A stretch of 64,000 bases of DNA from Deinococcus sedimenti (GTDB lineage Bacteria > Deinococcota > Deinococci > Deinococcales > Deinococcaceae), in contig NZ_BMQN01000004.1 in NCBI RefSeq assembly GCF_014648135.1, positions 186,001 through 250,000 on the forward strand, given 5' to 3'. Each line of letters begins with the position of its first letter. Positions within the stretch are counted from its first letter, which is position 1. Under the pieces are notes generated by a model that saw nothing but the letters and a program-made list of their open reading frames with translations, did no database searches and was not told the DNA's origin. The translations under genes and the position numbers were made by a program. This document shows positions 31,848-42,502 of this stretch, piece after piece.

Positions 31848-31916
31848 GGAAGTGGGTTGTGGGCAGTAGGTTGTGGGAGCAGACCTACAACCCACATCCC
31901 ACTCCCTACAACCCCC
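31848..31916. repeat. TTGTGGG-rich imperfect inverted repeat
   Basis: Two units with GTGGGTTGTGGGC and GTAGGTTGTGGGA are followed by their near inverse (ACAACCCAC, CCCACT, CTACAACCCCC). The whole can fold on itself. It lies between msrB and the carboxylase gene end, both minus strand, so it may terminate the carboxylase transcript. It resembles the AGTGGGGAG/CTCCCCACT hairpin at 11474. Confidence 0.55.
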
Positions 31917-33479
<1,563 letters not shown>

Positions 33480-33493
33480 GCGCGCATGCTACC

Positions 33494-33507
33494 CAAACGG
33501 GCGTTAG
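33494..33507. promoter_or_regulatory. Second TetR operator, at the acyl-CoA carboxylase promoter
   Basis: CAAACGGGCGTTAG, the exact reverse complement in its core of the site at 22640. It begins 2 nt upstream of the TAGCAT -10 box (33486-33491) of the leaderless carboxylase transcript, so a bound repressor would block polymerase. Confidence 0.75.
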
Positions 33508-33562
33508 GTACGCGCGTGACCGGACCGGGAACAGCTGTTCAGAGGCTTCAGCCCTCCACCTC

Positions 33563-34570
33563 TTACCGGTCCTGCCGGGCCTCTTTCAGCAATTCCGACA
33601 GGCGCGACAGGCAGCGGCTGTACTTCTTCGCGTACGCGCCGTGGCGGTACGTGTCGCTGAACAGCCCGCTCAGGTTCGTGCCGGTGAACGCGGCGTGCAG
33701 GCCCAGGTCGTACAGCTTGTCGATGAAGTGCACGAAGCGCAGCGCGACGTTCTGGTCCGGCATGGGCGTCAGGTCCGTGACCGCGACGGCGCTGACCCCC
33801 GCCAGCAGGCGGCTGAAGCGGCTGGGGTGCACCTGCAGCAGGTGACGGCTCAGTTCGCGGTGGTTCAGGCGCGCCAGGGTCGCGTGGTTTTGCCGGGCCT
33901 CCCATGCGGTGAACTCGCCTGGGGTCAGGACGTCCTCGGGGCGCACGCCGCGCTGCCGGTAATCCGGACCGTCGATGCGGTGCGTCTCGAAGCGGCTGGC
34001 GATCGCCTGAATCTGCCGCTGGAAGTCACTGGCGTTGAACCGCCCCTGCCCCAGCGCGCCGGGTTCGGTGTTGCTCGTGGCGATCACGCTGGTCCCGCCG
34101 GGCATCAGCTGGCCCAGGAACGTGTTCGCCATGTGCGTGTTGCCCGGGTCGTCCAGTTCGAACTCGTCGATCAGCAGCAGGTCGTGCCCGCGGAAGGCGT
34201 CCACGGCGCGGTGCATGCCGAGCGCCCCGATGATGTACATCAGGTCCTGGAAGCTCATCAGGGCCGCGCGGCCCGGCGCGTCGTGCCACGCGCTGGCCAG
34301 CAGGTGCGTCTTGCCCACCCCGAAGCCCCCGTCGAGGTACAGGCCGCGCCCCTCGGGCTTGGCGCGCCGGAACAGGCGGAACCCCCCGGGCCGCACCTGC
34401 GCGCCCCGCAGGAACGCCTGCATCGCCACGCGGGCCTCCTCCTGGCTGGGGTAGTCCGCGTTCGGGTGGTACGTGGCGAAGCGCACGCCCTGGTAGCGGG
34501 GCGTGGGGGCCAGTTCGGCCGTCAGGGCGTCCGGGTCGAGGCTGGGGTTGCGGGACAGCAGGTCGATCAT
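33563..34570 (-). CDS. zapE: ZapE (AFG1-like) cell-division ATPase
   Basis: 335 residues. ATPase of the AFG1 family: Walker A LDGGFGVGKTHL (about residue 80), Walker B DLLLIDEFELDD, then SVIATSNT (sensor 1). RFNASDFQRQI and the Tyr-Arg-rich C-terminus (GLFSDTYRHGAYAKKYSRCLSRL) are family features. ZapE binds FtsZ in E. coli; mitochondrial AFG1 helps with protein turnover. Role in Deinococcus inferred. Confidence 0.88.
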   Translation of the reverse strand: MIDLLSRNPSLDPDALTAELAPTPRYQGVRFATYHPNADYPSQEEARVAMQAFLRGAQVRPGGFRLFRRAKPEGRGLYLDGGFGVGKTHLLASAWHDAPGRAALMSFQDLMYIIGALGMHRAVDAFRGHDLLLIDEFELDDPGNTHMANTFLGQLMPGGTSVIATSNTEPGALGQGRFNASDFQRQIQAIASRFETHRIDGPDYRQRGVRPEDVLTPGEFTAWEARQNHATLARLNHRELSRHLLQVHPSRFSRLLAGVSAVAVTDLTPMPDQNVALRFVHFIDKLYDLGLHAAFTGTNLSGLFSDTYRHGAYAKKYSRCLSRLSELLKEARQDR

Positions 34571-34572
34571 GC

Positions 34573-34702
34573 CGGTTCCGGTCGAAGGGGTGAGGTCTGC
34601 CCTTCACCCCGAGCGGACGCGAGCAGGAACAGAACGGGGTCCGGACGTGGAGTTGGCAGGTCGGTGGTGTGCTGACCTGTCAGCGGAACAGACGGAATTC
34701 GT
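34573..34702 (-). repeat. Dispersed hairpin repeat, family 1, copy C
   Basis: 130 bp, minus-strand orientation, between the YlmH-like gene and zapE. It starts with ACGAATTCCGT and CTGTTCCGC. Stem 1 reads CAGGTC/GACCTG where copies A, B and D have ACCCGG/CCGGGT, so both arms have changed together. Stem 2 is GGGGTGA/TCACCCC. The outer GAG is not kept. This is the most diverged of the four copies. Confidence 0.7.
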
Positions 34703-34703
34703 C

Positions 34704-35402
<699 letters not shown>

Positions 35403-35578
35403 GCCCCCCAGGATAAGACCCGGCACTCGCCTTCCGGGCCGGTCCGCGTCCTCATCCTGACGTGCGTTCCGCTCATCCATGGTGAATGATGACGGTAAGA
35501 GTGCAGGTGTCAGCATGCCCGGTGTATGTGCCGGCCCACCGCCCGCCCCCATTTCCAGCTGGTTCGAGGTACCCCATA

Positions 35579-38197
35579 GTGACGACCGCGACCTTCACCG
35601 CCGTGCAATCAGCCCTGAGTGACCTGATGCGCGTCCACACGCCCCACGCGACCCTGCTCGCCTCCCTGGGGGACGAGGTGCTGCGCGTGAGAGCCGACGC
35701 CCCCTCTGAATACGCCGGGCAGGACCTCGTTCCGCCCGACGACTGGTTCGAACGCGGCGAGATGACCTGGCTGACCCGCGAAGGCAACCTGCTGGGCCTG
35801 CTGTGGCAGGAGGACGGCCCGGCGCCCGACGTGGCCGTCCAGGTCCTGACCATGCTGCTCGCCGCTGCCCGCGCCGACGGCGTGAACCGCGAGACCGAGG
35901 TCCTGATCACCCAGCTGCCTGTCGCCACCGCCTGGCTGACCGGCGACCTGGTGTTCCGCCGGGTCAGTCGGCCCTTCCTGGAACTGTTCGCTCTGGCCGA
36001 ACCGGACGTCACCGGCCTGAACGTGCAGGACGTCCTGCGTGACCGGCCGGGACTGATCCAGGCGCTCATGCAGGCCAGTGCCGGCCGGTCCGTGCGCCTG
36101 GCGGACGAGCAGGTCACCCGCAGCGGCCAGACCCTGTGGATGCGGGGCGAGGCCCGACCGTACTTCGGGGCGTCCTCGGCCGGGGTGATGCTGACCCTGC
36201 AGGACGTGACCGGCGAGTATGAGCGCGCGTCGCGGGTGTCGGCGCTGCTGGATACCGACACGCCCGCCGCGCTGCTGTCCGAATCCGGCGCGGTCCTGCA
36301 GGCCAGTCAGGGCTTCCTGTCGCTGCTGCCGGCCGGCGCGCCGGTCGTGACGGGCGCGCCCCTGTGGTCCTGGGCGTGCTTCGCGGACGTGCCCAGCGAC
36401 CCCGTGCGGGACCTCGTGCGGCTGGCCGCGACGGGCGGCGCCGCGCGCGCCGACGTGGAGCTCAACGGAGGCGGCACCCTGAACCTGCGGGTCCGCCGAA
36501 CCTCCGAACCCGGCCTGCTGGTCGCCGAAGGCGAGGCGGCCGACCGGGACGGCCGCGCGCCGCTGGGCGTCATGAGTCAGGTCCTGGCCCTCTCGGAGGA
36601 CGCCACGATCCTGGTGGATCACGCGGGCCGCGCGCAACTGGTCAGTGAACGCGCCGCCACGCTGCTCGGCGTGGACGCCGCGCGGCTGGTGGGCCTGGCC
36701 GTCACGCGCGTCATGACGGAACTGGGCGTCAAGATCTTCACGCCCGAAGGTGAGCCGATCAGCCTGCCCGACTGGAAGGAGATCCCGCTGCCGCTGCGGC
36801 GCGAGGTGCTGCTGGCCCTGCCGGACGGCACGGTCCGTCAGATGGAACTGCGCGTGACCGGCGTGGGCGGCGAGGCCGGCGGCGCGCGCGGCAGCCTGCT
36901 GCTGACCCTGCGGGACCTGACGGCGCTGCGCCGCGCGCAGGCCAAGATCCGGCACGACGCCCGGCACGACGCCCTGACCGGCCTGCTGAACCGCACCGGG
37001 GTGCGCGAGGCCCTGACGCGCGCGGCGGACGGCGGCGCCGCCGTCTGCCTGGACCTGGACGGGTTCTCCGAACTGAACGCCGCGCTGGGCCGCACCGCCT
37101 GCGACCGCCTGCTCATCCAGGTGGCGGCGCGCCTGAACGACCTGAGCAGCGAGGCGCGCGGCCTGTCCGCCCGCCTGGCCGACGACTCCTTCGTGGTGTT
37201 CCTGCCCGGCCTGAACGCCGCCGCCGCCCTGGCGCGGGCCGAGGCGATCCTGGAGAACCCCCTGCGGGTCGGCCAGCGGGACGTGCAGCTCACGGCTGCG
37301 CTGGGCGCCTCCGAGCGGACCGGTGGCGGCGAGGACATCCTGGCGAACTCCGAGGTCGCCATGCAGCACGCCAAGCGGCAGGGACGCGCGCAGCGCAGCA
37401 TCTTCCAGCCGGCCCTGCGGGAAGAGGTGGCCCGCGCGTTCGAGCTGGAAGAGGCGCTGCGCGGCGCGCTCGACAGGGATCAGTTCACGCTGCTGTACCA
37501 GCCGGCCGTGAGTCTGCACAGCGGCCGCTCCACCGGCGCCGAGGCCCTGCTGCGCTGGAATCACCCCACGCTGGGTCTGCTCAGCCCCGCCCGCTTCCTG
37601 GACCTGGCCAGCCGCAGCGAGCTGATCACGAACATCAGCGAGTGGGTGGTCAAGGAGGCCGTGCAGGGCCGCCAGACGGTGCGCTCGGCCCTGCCGGACC
37701 GCTACGGCAACTGGACGGTCGGCGTGAACCTTAGCCTGGAGGAACTGCGCCGCTCGGCCGGGCTGCGCCGCCTGCTGCCCCTGCTGTCCGCCGAGGGCGC
37801 GCCGGACATCGAGGTCAGTGCCGGCAGCCTGATCGACCACAGCCAGGAGACGCTGGGCCTGCTGGAACAACTGCGGTCCCTGGGCGCCCGCCTGAGCGTG
37901 GACGACTTCGGGGACGGCGCGAGCAGCCTCGCCGCACTGACCCGCTTCCCGCTGAGCAAGGTGAAGCTGCACCCCACCCTGACGGCCCGCCTGCCCGGCG
38001 ACGAGAAGTCCCTGACACTCGTGCAGGGCACCATCGACCTGGCGCACAACCTGGGCCTGAAGGTCGTGGCCGTGGGCGTGGAGACCGCCGATCAGCTGGA
38101 GATGCTGCGCGACCTGGGGTGCGACGCGGCGCAGGGCTACGCGATCACGCCGCCCCTGTCGGGCGAGGCTCTGATCGACTGGCTGCGCGACCACTGA
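35579..38197 (+). CDS. Degenerate GGDEF-EAL protein (c-di-GMP-type)
   Basis: 872 residues from GTG 35579 (GAGGT 8 nt upstream); an in-frame ATG at 35486 is possible. Residues about 1-430 hold PAS-like regions. GGDEF domain about 465-615: the active site reads LADDSF instead of LGGDEF, so no cyclase activity is expected. EAL domain about 625-872: EALLRW, VNLS, VDDFG, the Lys and QGY are intact, but two metal-binding Glu are missing (EVSAG for EITES; VAVGVET for VAEGVET) and KLHP replaces KIDR. It is therefore likely a c-di-GMP sensor or a regulatory protein rather than an enzyme. No adjacent partner. Confidence 0.88.
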   Translation: MTTATFTAVQSALSDLMRVHTPHATLLASLGDEVLRVRADAPSEYAGQDLVPPDDWFERGEMTWLTREGNLLGLLWQEDGPAPDVAVQVLTMLLAAARADGVNRETEVLITQLPVATAWLTGDLVFRRVSRPFLELFALAEPDVTGLNVQDVLRDRPGLIQALMQASAGRSVRLADEQVTRSGQTLWMRGEARPYFGASSAGVMLTLQDVTGEYERASRVSALLDTDTPAALLSESGAVLQASQGFLSLLPAGAPVVTGAPLWSWACFADVPSDPVRDLVRLAATGGAARADVELNGGGTLNLRVRRTSEPGLLVAEGEAADRDGRAPLGVMSQVLALSEDATILVDHAGRAQLVSERAATLLGVDAARLVGLAVTRVMTELGVKIFTPEGEPISLPDWKEIPLPLRREVLLALPDGTVRQMELRVTGVGGEAGGARGSLLLTLRDLTALRRAQAKIRHDARHDALTGLLNRTGVREALTRAADGGAAVCLDLDGFSELNAALGRTACDRLLIQVAARLNDLSSEARGLSARLADDSFVVFLPGLNAAAALARAEAILENPLRVGQRDVQLTAALGASERTGGGEDILANSEVAMQHAKRQGRAQRSIFQPALREEVARAFELEEALRGALDRDQFTLLYQPAVSLHSGRSTGAEALLRWNHPTLGLLSPARFLDLASRSELITNISEWVVKEAVQGRQTVRSALPDRYGNWTVGVNLSLEELRRSAGLRRLLPLLSAEGAPDIEVSAGSLIDHSQETLGLLEQLRSLGARLSVDDFGDGASSLAALTRFPLSKVKLHPTLTARLPGDEKSLTLVQGTIDLAHNLGLKVVAVGVETADQLEMLRDLGCDAAQGYAITPPLSGEALIDWLRDH

Positions 38198-38339
38198 CCA
38201 GGCGCGGAAACCTGGGGGTGCTGCGCGTGCGGCACCCTCGAACGTTCGTGGCTGCGGCTCCGGACGGCATGAAGGATGACTCAAGGTCGCGGGTGGGAAT
38301 GGCAGGCTGGGTGACATCTCCAGCAGGCCGCGGTTGCTT

Positions 38340-38369
38340 AACGTGAAGGCGTTTTCCCCAATTCACGTT
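38340..38369 (+). promoter_or_regulatory. 5'-leader hairpin of the MBL gene
   Basis: AACGTGAA (38340-38347)/TTCACGTT (38362-38369), a perfect 8-bp inverted repeat with a 14-nt interior, directly upstream of CGGAGG and the ATG at 38384. It could be an operator or an RNA hairpin controlling access to the ribosome site. Confidence 0.5.
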
Positions 38370-38383
38370 TCGGAGGTCCACGC

Positions 38384-39373
38384 ATGCCCACAGACGACCA
38401 GACCACCCCCCGTCCCGCCCGCCGCGACACGCTGCGCTTCCTGACCGCCACCGGCGCCGCGCTGGCCGCCGTGCCCCTGGCCCGCGCCCAGACGGCGCCC
38501 GCCACCCCGGCCACACCCGCCGCCGCCTCCGGCGCCATGGCCATGAACGGCAGCGGCTTCTACCGCCAGAAGATCGGCGACATGACCCTGACCACCGTCA
38601 GCGACGGCACCGCCGCCCTGGCCGCCCTGCTGCCCACCTGGGGCGCCAACCCCGACCGGCAGGCCGAATTCGCCGCGACCCTCGCCGAGTACAGCGTGCC
38701 CGCCACGAACACCGTGAACCACTTCAACCCGGTCCTGCTGGAGATCGGCGGCAGGCGCATGCTGATCGACACCGGACGCGGCGGCGCCAGCGGGCAGCTG
38801 GTCGCGAACCTGCGCCGCGCCGGGATCGAACCCGACACGATCAGCGTCGTGTTCATCACGCACGGGCACGGCGACCACATCGGCGGCCTCACCACGAACG
38901 GCAAACCCACCTTCGCGAACGCGCAGCACATGATCAACGAGGCCGAATTCAACTTCTGGGTCACGCAGGCCAACCCCAACGACGCCGTGAAGAACAACCT
39001 GATCGGCCTGAAGGACCAGTTCAAGCTCCTCAAGAGCGGCGAGGAGATCGTGCCCGGCGTCCTGACCGTCGCCACGCCCGGCCATACCGCCAACCACCAC
39101 AGCGTCCTCGCGCAGAGCGGCGACCAGAGCGCCCTGATCCTCGGGGACGCCGGCGGGCACTTCCTGATCTCCCTGAAGCACGAGGGCGCGTACGTGGGCT
39201 TCGACACCGACGGCGCGCAGGCCGCCCGCACCCGCCAGGAGGTCTTCGCGCGCATCACCGACGGCAAACTGTGGGTCAGCGGGTACCACTTCCCGTTCCC
39301 GGCCATCGGGCACCTGCGCCGCCTCGCGCCCACATCGTTCGAGTACGAACCCACCCTCTGGAACTGGAGCTGA
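38384..39373 (+). CDS. Tat-exported metallo-beta-lactamase-fold hydrolase
   Basis: 329 residues; CGGAGG 9 nt upstream. Twin-arginine signal: [15 protein letters not shown]. The MBL motif HGHGDHIGG (about residue 162), then His at TPGHTANHH and ILGDAGGH carry the remaining zinc ligands. YxxxxFPAIGHL is typical of the secreted MBL-fold hydrolases close to quorum-quenching lactonases. Export would use TatA/TatC (58565, 58813). Substrate unknown. Confidence 0.88.
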   Translation: MPTDDQTTPRPARRDTLRFLTATGAALAAVPLARAQTAPATPATPAAASGAMAMNGSGFYRQKIGDMTLTTVSDGTAALAALLPTWGANPDRQAEFAATLAEYSVPATNTVNHFNPVLLEIGGRRMLIDTGRGGASGQLVANLRRAGIEPDTISVVFITHGHGDHIGGLTTNGKPTFANAQHMINEAEFNFWVTQANPNDAVKNNLIGLKDQFKLLKSGEEIVPGVLTVATPGHTANHHSVLAQSGDQSALILGDAGGHFLISLKHEGAYVGFDTDGAQAARTRQEVFARITDGKLWVSGYHFPFPAIGHLRRLAPTSFEYEPTLWNWS

Positions 39374-39425
39374 GCCCCAGCATCTGAACGCATTCCGCAG
39401 TCACCCCCGGCGCTACACTCCGGGG

Positions 39426-40175
39426 GTGATCGTCAAGTACGGCGGGAATGCCATGAAGAGCCTGGACCTGCGGCGCGCCGTCGCCGCCGAGATCGCCGCG
39501 CTGCGCGCCGAGCAGACGGTCGTCGTCGTGCACGGCGGCGGCCCCGTCATCGAACGGGAACTCGCCGCGCGAGGCATCCCCAGCGAATTCCGCGGCGGGC
39601 TGCGCGTCACCACCCCCGACGCGATGGACGTCGTCGAGATGGCGCTGTGTCAGCTGAACAAGCAGCTCAGTCAGGACGTCGGCCACGCCGTCGGATTGAT
39701 GGGACGCGACTCGGACCTGCTGCGCGCCGAGGTGTTCGACCCCACGCTGGGCCGCGTGGGCCGCGTGACCGACGTGAACGCGGACGTGCTGCGCGCCCTG
39801 CTCGGCGCGGGCCTCACGCCCGTCGTCGGCTGCATCGCCGTCGGACCGGACGGGGACGCCCTGAACGTGAACGCCGACACCGCCGCCGGGGCCGTCGCGG
39901 GCGCCCTGAACGAGGGCATCGTGTTCCTGACCGACGTGGACGGCGTGTACCGCAACTTCCCCGACCCCCAGAGCCGCGCCGCGCACCTCACCCGCGCCGA
40001 GGTCGAGGGGGGCATTCTGGACGGCTGGATCGCCGGGGGCATGATCCCCAAGGTCCGCGCCGCGCTGGACGCCCTGGACCGTGGCGCGCCCTTCGCCGTG
40101 ATCGCCAGCGGCATGCACGCCGGGGCGCTGTCCGCCGCCGTGCGCGGCGAGGCCGGCACGCGCATCACGCCCTGA
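39426..40175 (+). CDS. argB: Acetylglutamate kinase
   Basis: 249 residues, GTG start at 39426 with TACACT 6 nt upstream (leaderless). Amino-acid kinase fold: IVKYGGNAM at the N-terminus, [33 protein letters not shown] and GGMIPKV with the phosphate-contacting Lys. It phosphorylates N-acetylglutamate in arginine synthesis. The other arg genes are elsewhere. The next gene is convergent, 3 nt after its stop. Confidence 0.92.
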   Translation: MIVKYGGNAMKSLDLRRAVAAEIAALRAEQTVVVVHGGGPVIERELAARGIPSEFRGGLRVTTPDAMDVVEMALCQLNKQLSQDVGHAVGLMGRDSDLLRAEVFDPTLGRVGRVTDVNADVLRALLGAGLTPVVGCIAVGPDGDALNVNADTAAGAVAGALNEGIVFLTDVDGVYRNFPDPQSRAAHLTRAEVEGGILDGWIAGGMIPKVRAALDALDRGAPFAVIASGMHAGALSAAVRGEAGTRITP

Positions 40176-40178
40176 ACG

Positions 40179-40751
40179 TCAGCGCACGCGGCTGAAGATC
40201 AGCGTGTCCCGCACCGCCGAGCCGTCCGCCGACACGTCGTCGTTCACCAGCCGGGCGTCCAGCGCGTAGCCCAGCGCCGGGGGAATGCGGGCGCTGCGCT
40301 CGTTGGCGGGATCGCAGCGGATCTCCAGGCGCCGTAGCCCCAGGCCGCCCGCCGCGCGGTCCGTCAGGGCCAGGTCCGTCAGCGCCTGCACGACCTCGCG
40401 CGCGTAGCCCTGCCCGGCGTGCGCCGTGGCGATCCAGTACCCGATCTCGCCCTTGGGCACGCGCCAGTCCAGCGCGTGGTACCCGCTGCTGCCCACCAGC
40501 TCGGTGCCATCGGCGTTCCACACGTGGTAGCGCAGGTTCTCCCGCGAATCGAAGCGCTCGGCGGCACCCGTCAGGTTCTCGCGGGAGGCGTCCAGCGTCA
40601 TGGGCGCCTGCGCCCACACCATCCACTCGCGCAGCTGCGGCAGCGACGCGTTCACGGCCGCGACCAGCGCCTCCGCGTCCACCGGATCCGGGCGGCGCAG
40701 CCGCAACCTGGGCGTGACGATCTCGGTCGGAACGGCGCTGGGAGCAGTCAT
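40179..40751 (-). CDS. GNAT acetyltransferase (RimJ/RimL-like)
   Basis: 190 residues from ATG 40751, TAGACT 7 nt upstream. [21 protein letters not shown] at the start, [21 protein letters not shown], and the acetyl-CoA loop region [20 protein letters not shown], then [19 protein letters not shown]. In this group the enzyme acetylates the alpha-amino group of ribosomal proteins or small amines; the substrate is unknown. Confidence 0.9.
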   Translation of the reverse strand: MTAPSAVPTEIVTPRLRLRRPDPVDAEALVAAVNASLPQLREWMVWAQAPMTLDASRENLTGAAERFDSRENLRYHVWNADGTELVGSSGYHALDWRVPKGEIGYWIATAHAGQGYAREVVQALTDLALTDRAAGGLGLRRLEIRCDPANERSARIPPALGYALDARLVNDDVSADGSAVRDTLIFSRVR

Positions 40752-41002
40752 GCGCGGCAGTCTACGGTCCCGCGCGGACAGGCGCGTCCGCAGATGGGCG
40801 CCGCCGCTACCCTGCCCATGTTGCCCCAGCCCCGACCCGTGCGGCATACTGGCCGGGCCGCGGGCGCGGCGTCCCACGAGAGACGCCCCCGACGACAACC
40901 GAACACCCGGAGCACCCGGCCCGCGTTCCGCATGCGCGCCCCTCCCACCCCGGCAGGCCCGTGCGCCCGCCGCCGGTTGTCACGGCACCCCACGAGGTGC
41001 AC

Positions 41003-42475
41003 ATGACCACACAACCCCTGACCCGCGCGCAGCAGTACCGGCGCGAGTGGACCACCAACCCCCGCGCGGACATCCTGGCCGGAACCGTCGTCGCGCTGGC
41101 CCTGATTCCCGAGGCGATCGCGTTCTCGATCATCGCGGGTGTTGACCCGCAGGTCGGCCTGTACGCGTCGTTCATCATCGCGATCGTCACGGCGTTCATC
41201 GGCGGGCGGCCCGGCATGATCAGCGCCGCGACCGGCGCCATGGCGCTGCTCATGACCGGCCTCGTGAAGGACCACGGGCTGGCGTACCTGTTCGCCGCGA
41301 GCATCCTGACGGGCGTCATTCAGGTCGCGTTCGGCTGGGCGGGCCTGGCCCGTTACCTGAAGTTCGTGCCGCGCAGCGTCATGACCGGCTTCGTGAACGC
41401 CCTGGCGATCCTGATCTTCCTGGCGCAACTGCCGCAGCTGATCGGCGCGACCTGGCCCACCTACGCCCTGCTGGCCGCCGGACTGGCCATCATCTACCTG
41501 CTGCCGCGCGTGTTCCGCGCCGTGCCCAGCGCCCTGGTCGCCATCGTCGCCCTGACGGTCGTGTCCGTCCTGACCGGCGCGGACGTCCGCACCGTCGGAG
41601 ACATGGGAACCCTGCCGGGCGCGCTGCCGCCCCTGGCGCTGCCGCAGGTGCCGCTGACGCTGGAGACGCTGAACATCATCCTGCCCGTGTCGCTCACCCT
41701 GGCGCTGGTGGGCCTGCTGGAGAGCCTGCTGACCGCGCAGCTCATCGACGAGCGGACCGACACCACCAGCGACAAGAACACCGAGTCCCGCGCGCAGGGC
41801 GCCGCAAACATCATCACCGGGTTCTTCGGCGGGATGGCCGGGTGCGCCATGATCGGCCAGAGCATGATCAACGTCACGAACGGCGGGCGCGGGCGGCTGT
41901 CCACCTTCACGGCGGGCCTGGGCCTGCTGATCCTGATCCTGCTGCTGCAACCACTGCTGGTGCAGATTCCCATGGCGGCGCTCGTGGCAGTCATGATCGT
42001 CGTGTCGGTCAGCACCTTCGACTGGCGCAGCCTGCGCGACCTGAAGGCGACGCCGCGCGGCGAGGCGATCGTCATGCTGAGCACCGTGGCCGTCACGGTC
42101 GCCACGCACGACCTCAGCCGGGGCGTGCTGGTCGGCGTGATCCTCAGCGCACTGATGTTCGCGCGGCAGGTCGCCCGAGCGTCCCGCGTGACCGTCACCG
42201 AGGGAGGCGGCGTCCGCACGTACCACGTGCAGGGCCAGCTGTTCTTCGTCAGCACGCACGACTTCCTGCAGCAGTTCGACTTCACGCACGCGGGGCCCAT
42301 CGTGATCGACCTGAGCGGCGCGCACCTGTGGGACGGGTCCGCCGTGGCCGCGCTGGATCAGGTCACCCGGAAATTCACCCGCCAGGGCCGCCCCCCGACC
42401 CTGGTGGGCCTGAACGAGGCCTCCGCGACCCTCTTCCAGCGCCTCAGTCAGCCTGACGCGACCGCAGGACACTGA
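41003..42475 (+). CDS. SulP (SLC26) anion transporter with STAS domain
   Basis: 490 residues from ATG 41003. About 12-14 membrane segments: [23 protein letters not shown] (SulP signature), [48 protein letters not shown] domain occupies about 400-485 ([19 protein letters not shown].. [22 protein letters not shown]). Structural work on a Deinococcus geothermalis relative (SLC26Dg) indicates carboxylate:proton transport; the anion here could be sulfate, bicarbonate or a dicarboxylate. The 250-nt gap before it contains CATACT at about 40845 but no distinct promoter. Confidence 0.9.
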   Translation: MTTQPLTRAQQYRREWTTNPRADILAGTVVALALIPEAIAFSIIAGVDPQVGLYASFIIAIVTAFIGGRPGMISAATGAMALLMTGLVKDHGLAYLFAASILTGVIQVAFGWAGLARYLKFVPRSVMTGFVNALAILIFLAQLPQLIGATWPTYALLAAGLAIIYLLPRVFRAVPSALVAIVALTVVSVLTGADVRTVGDMGTLPGALPPLALPQVPLTLETLNIILPVSLTLALVGLLESLLTAQLIDERTDTTSDKNTESRAQGAANIITGFFGGMAGCAMIGQSMINVTNGGRGRLSTFTAGLGLLILILLLQPLLVQIPMAALVAVMIVVSVSTFDWRSLRDLKATPRGEAIVMLSTVAVTVATHDLSRGVLVGVILSALMFARQVARASRVTVTEGGGVRTYHVQGQLFFVSTHDFLQQFDFTHAGPIVIDLSGAHLWDGSAVAALDQVTRKFTRQGRPPTLVGLNEASATLFQRLSQPDATAGH

Positions 42476-42502
42476 CCAGCCGATGGTCTGATCAATCGGA
42501 GG

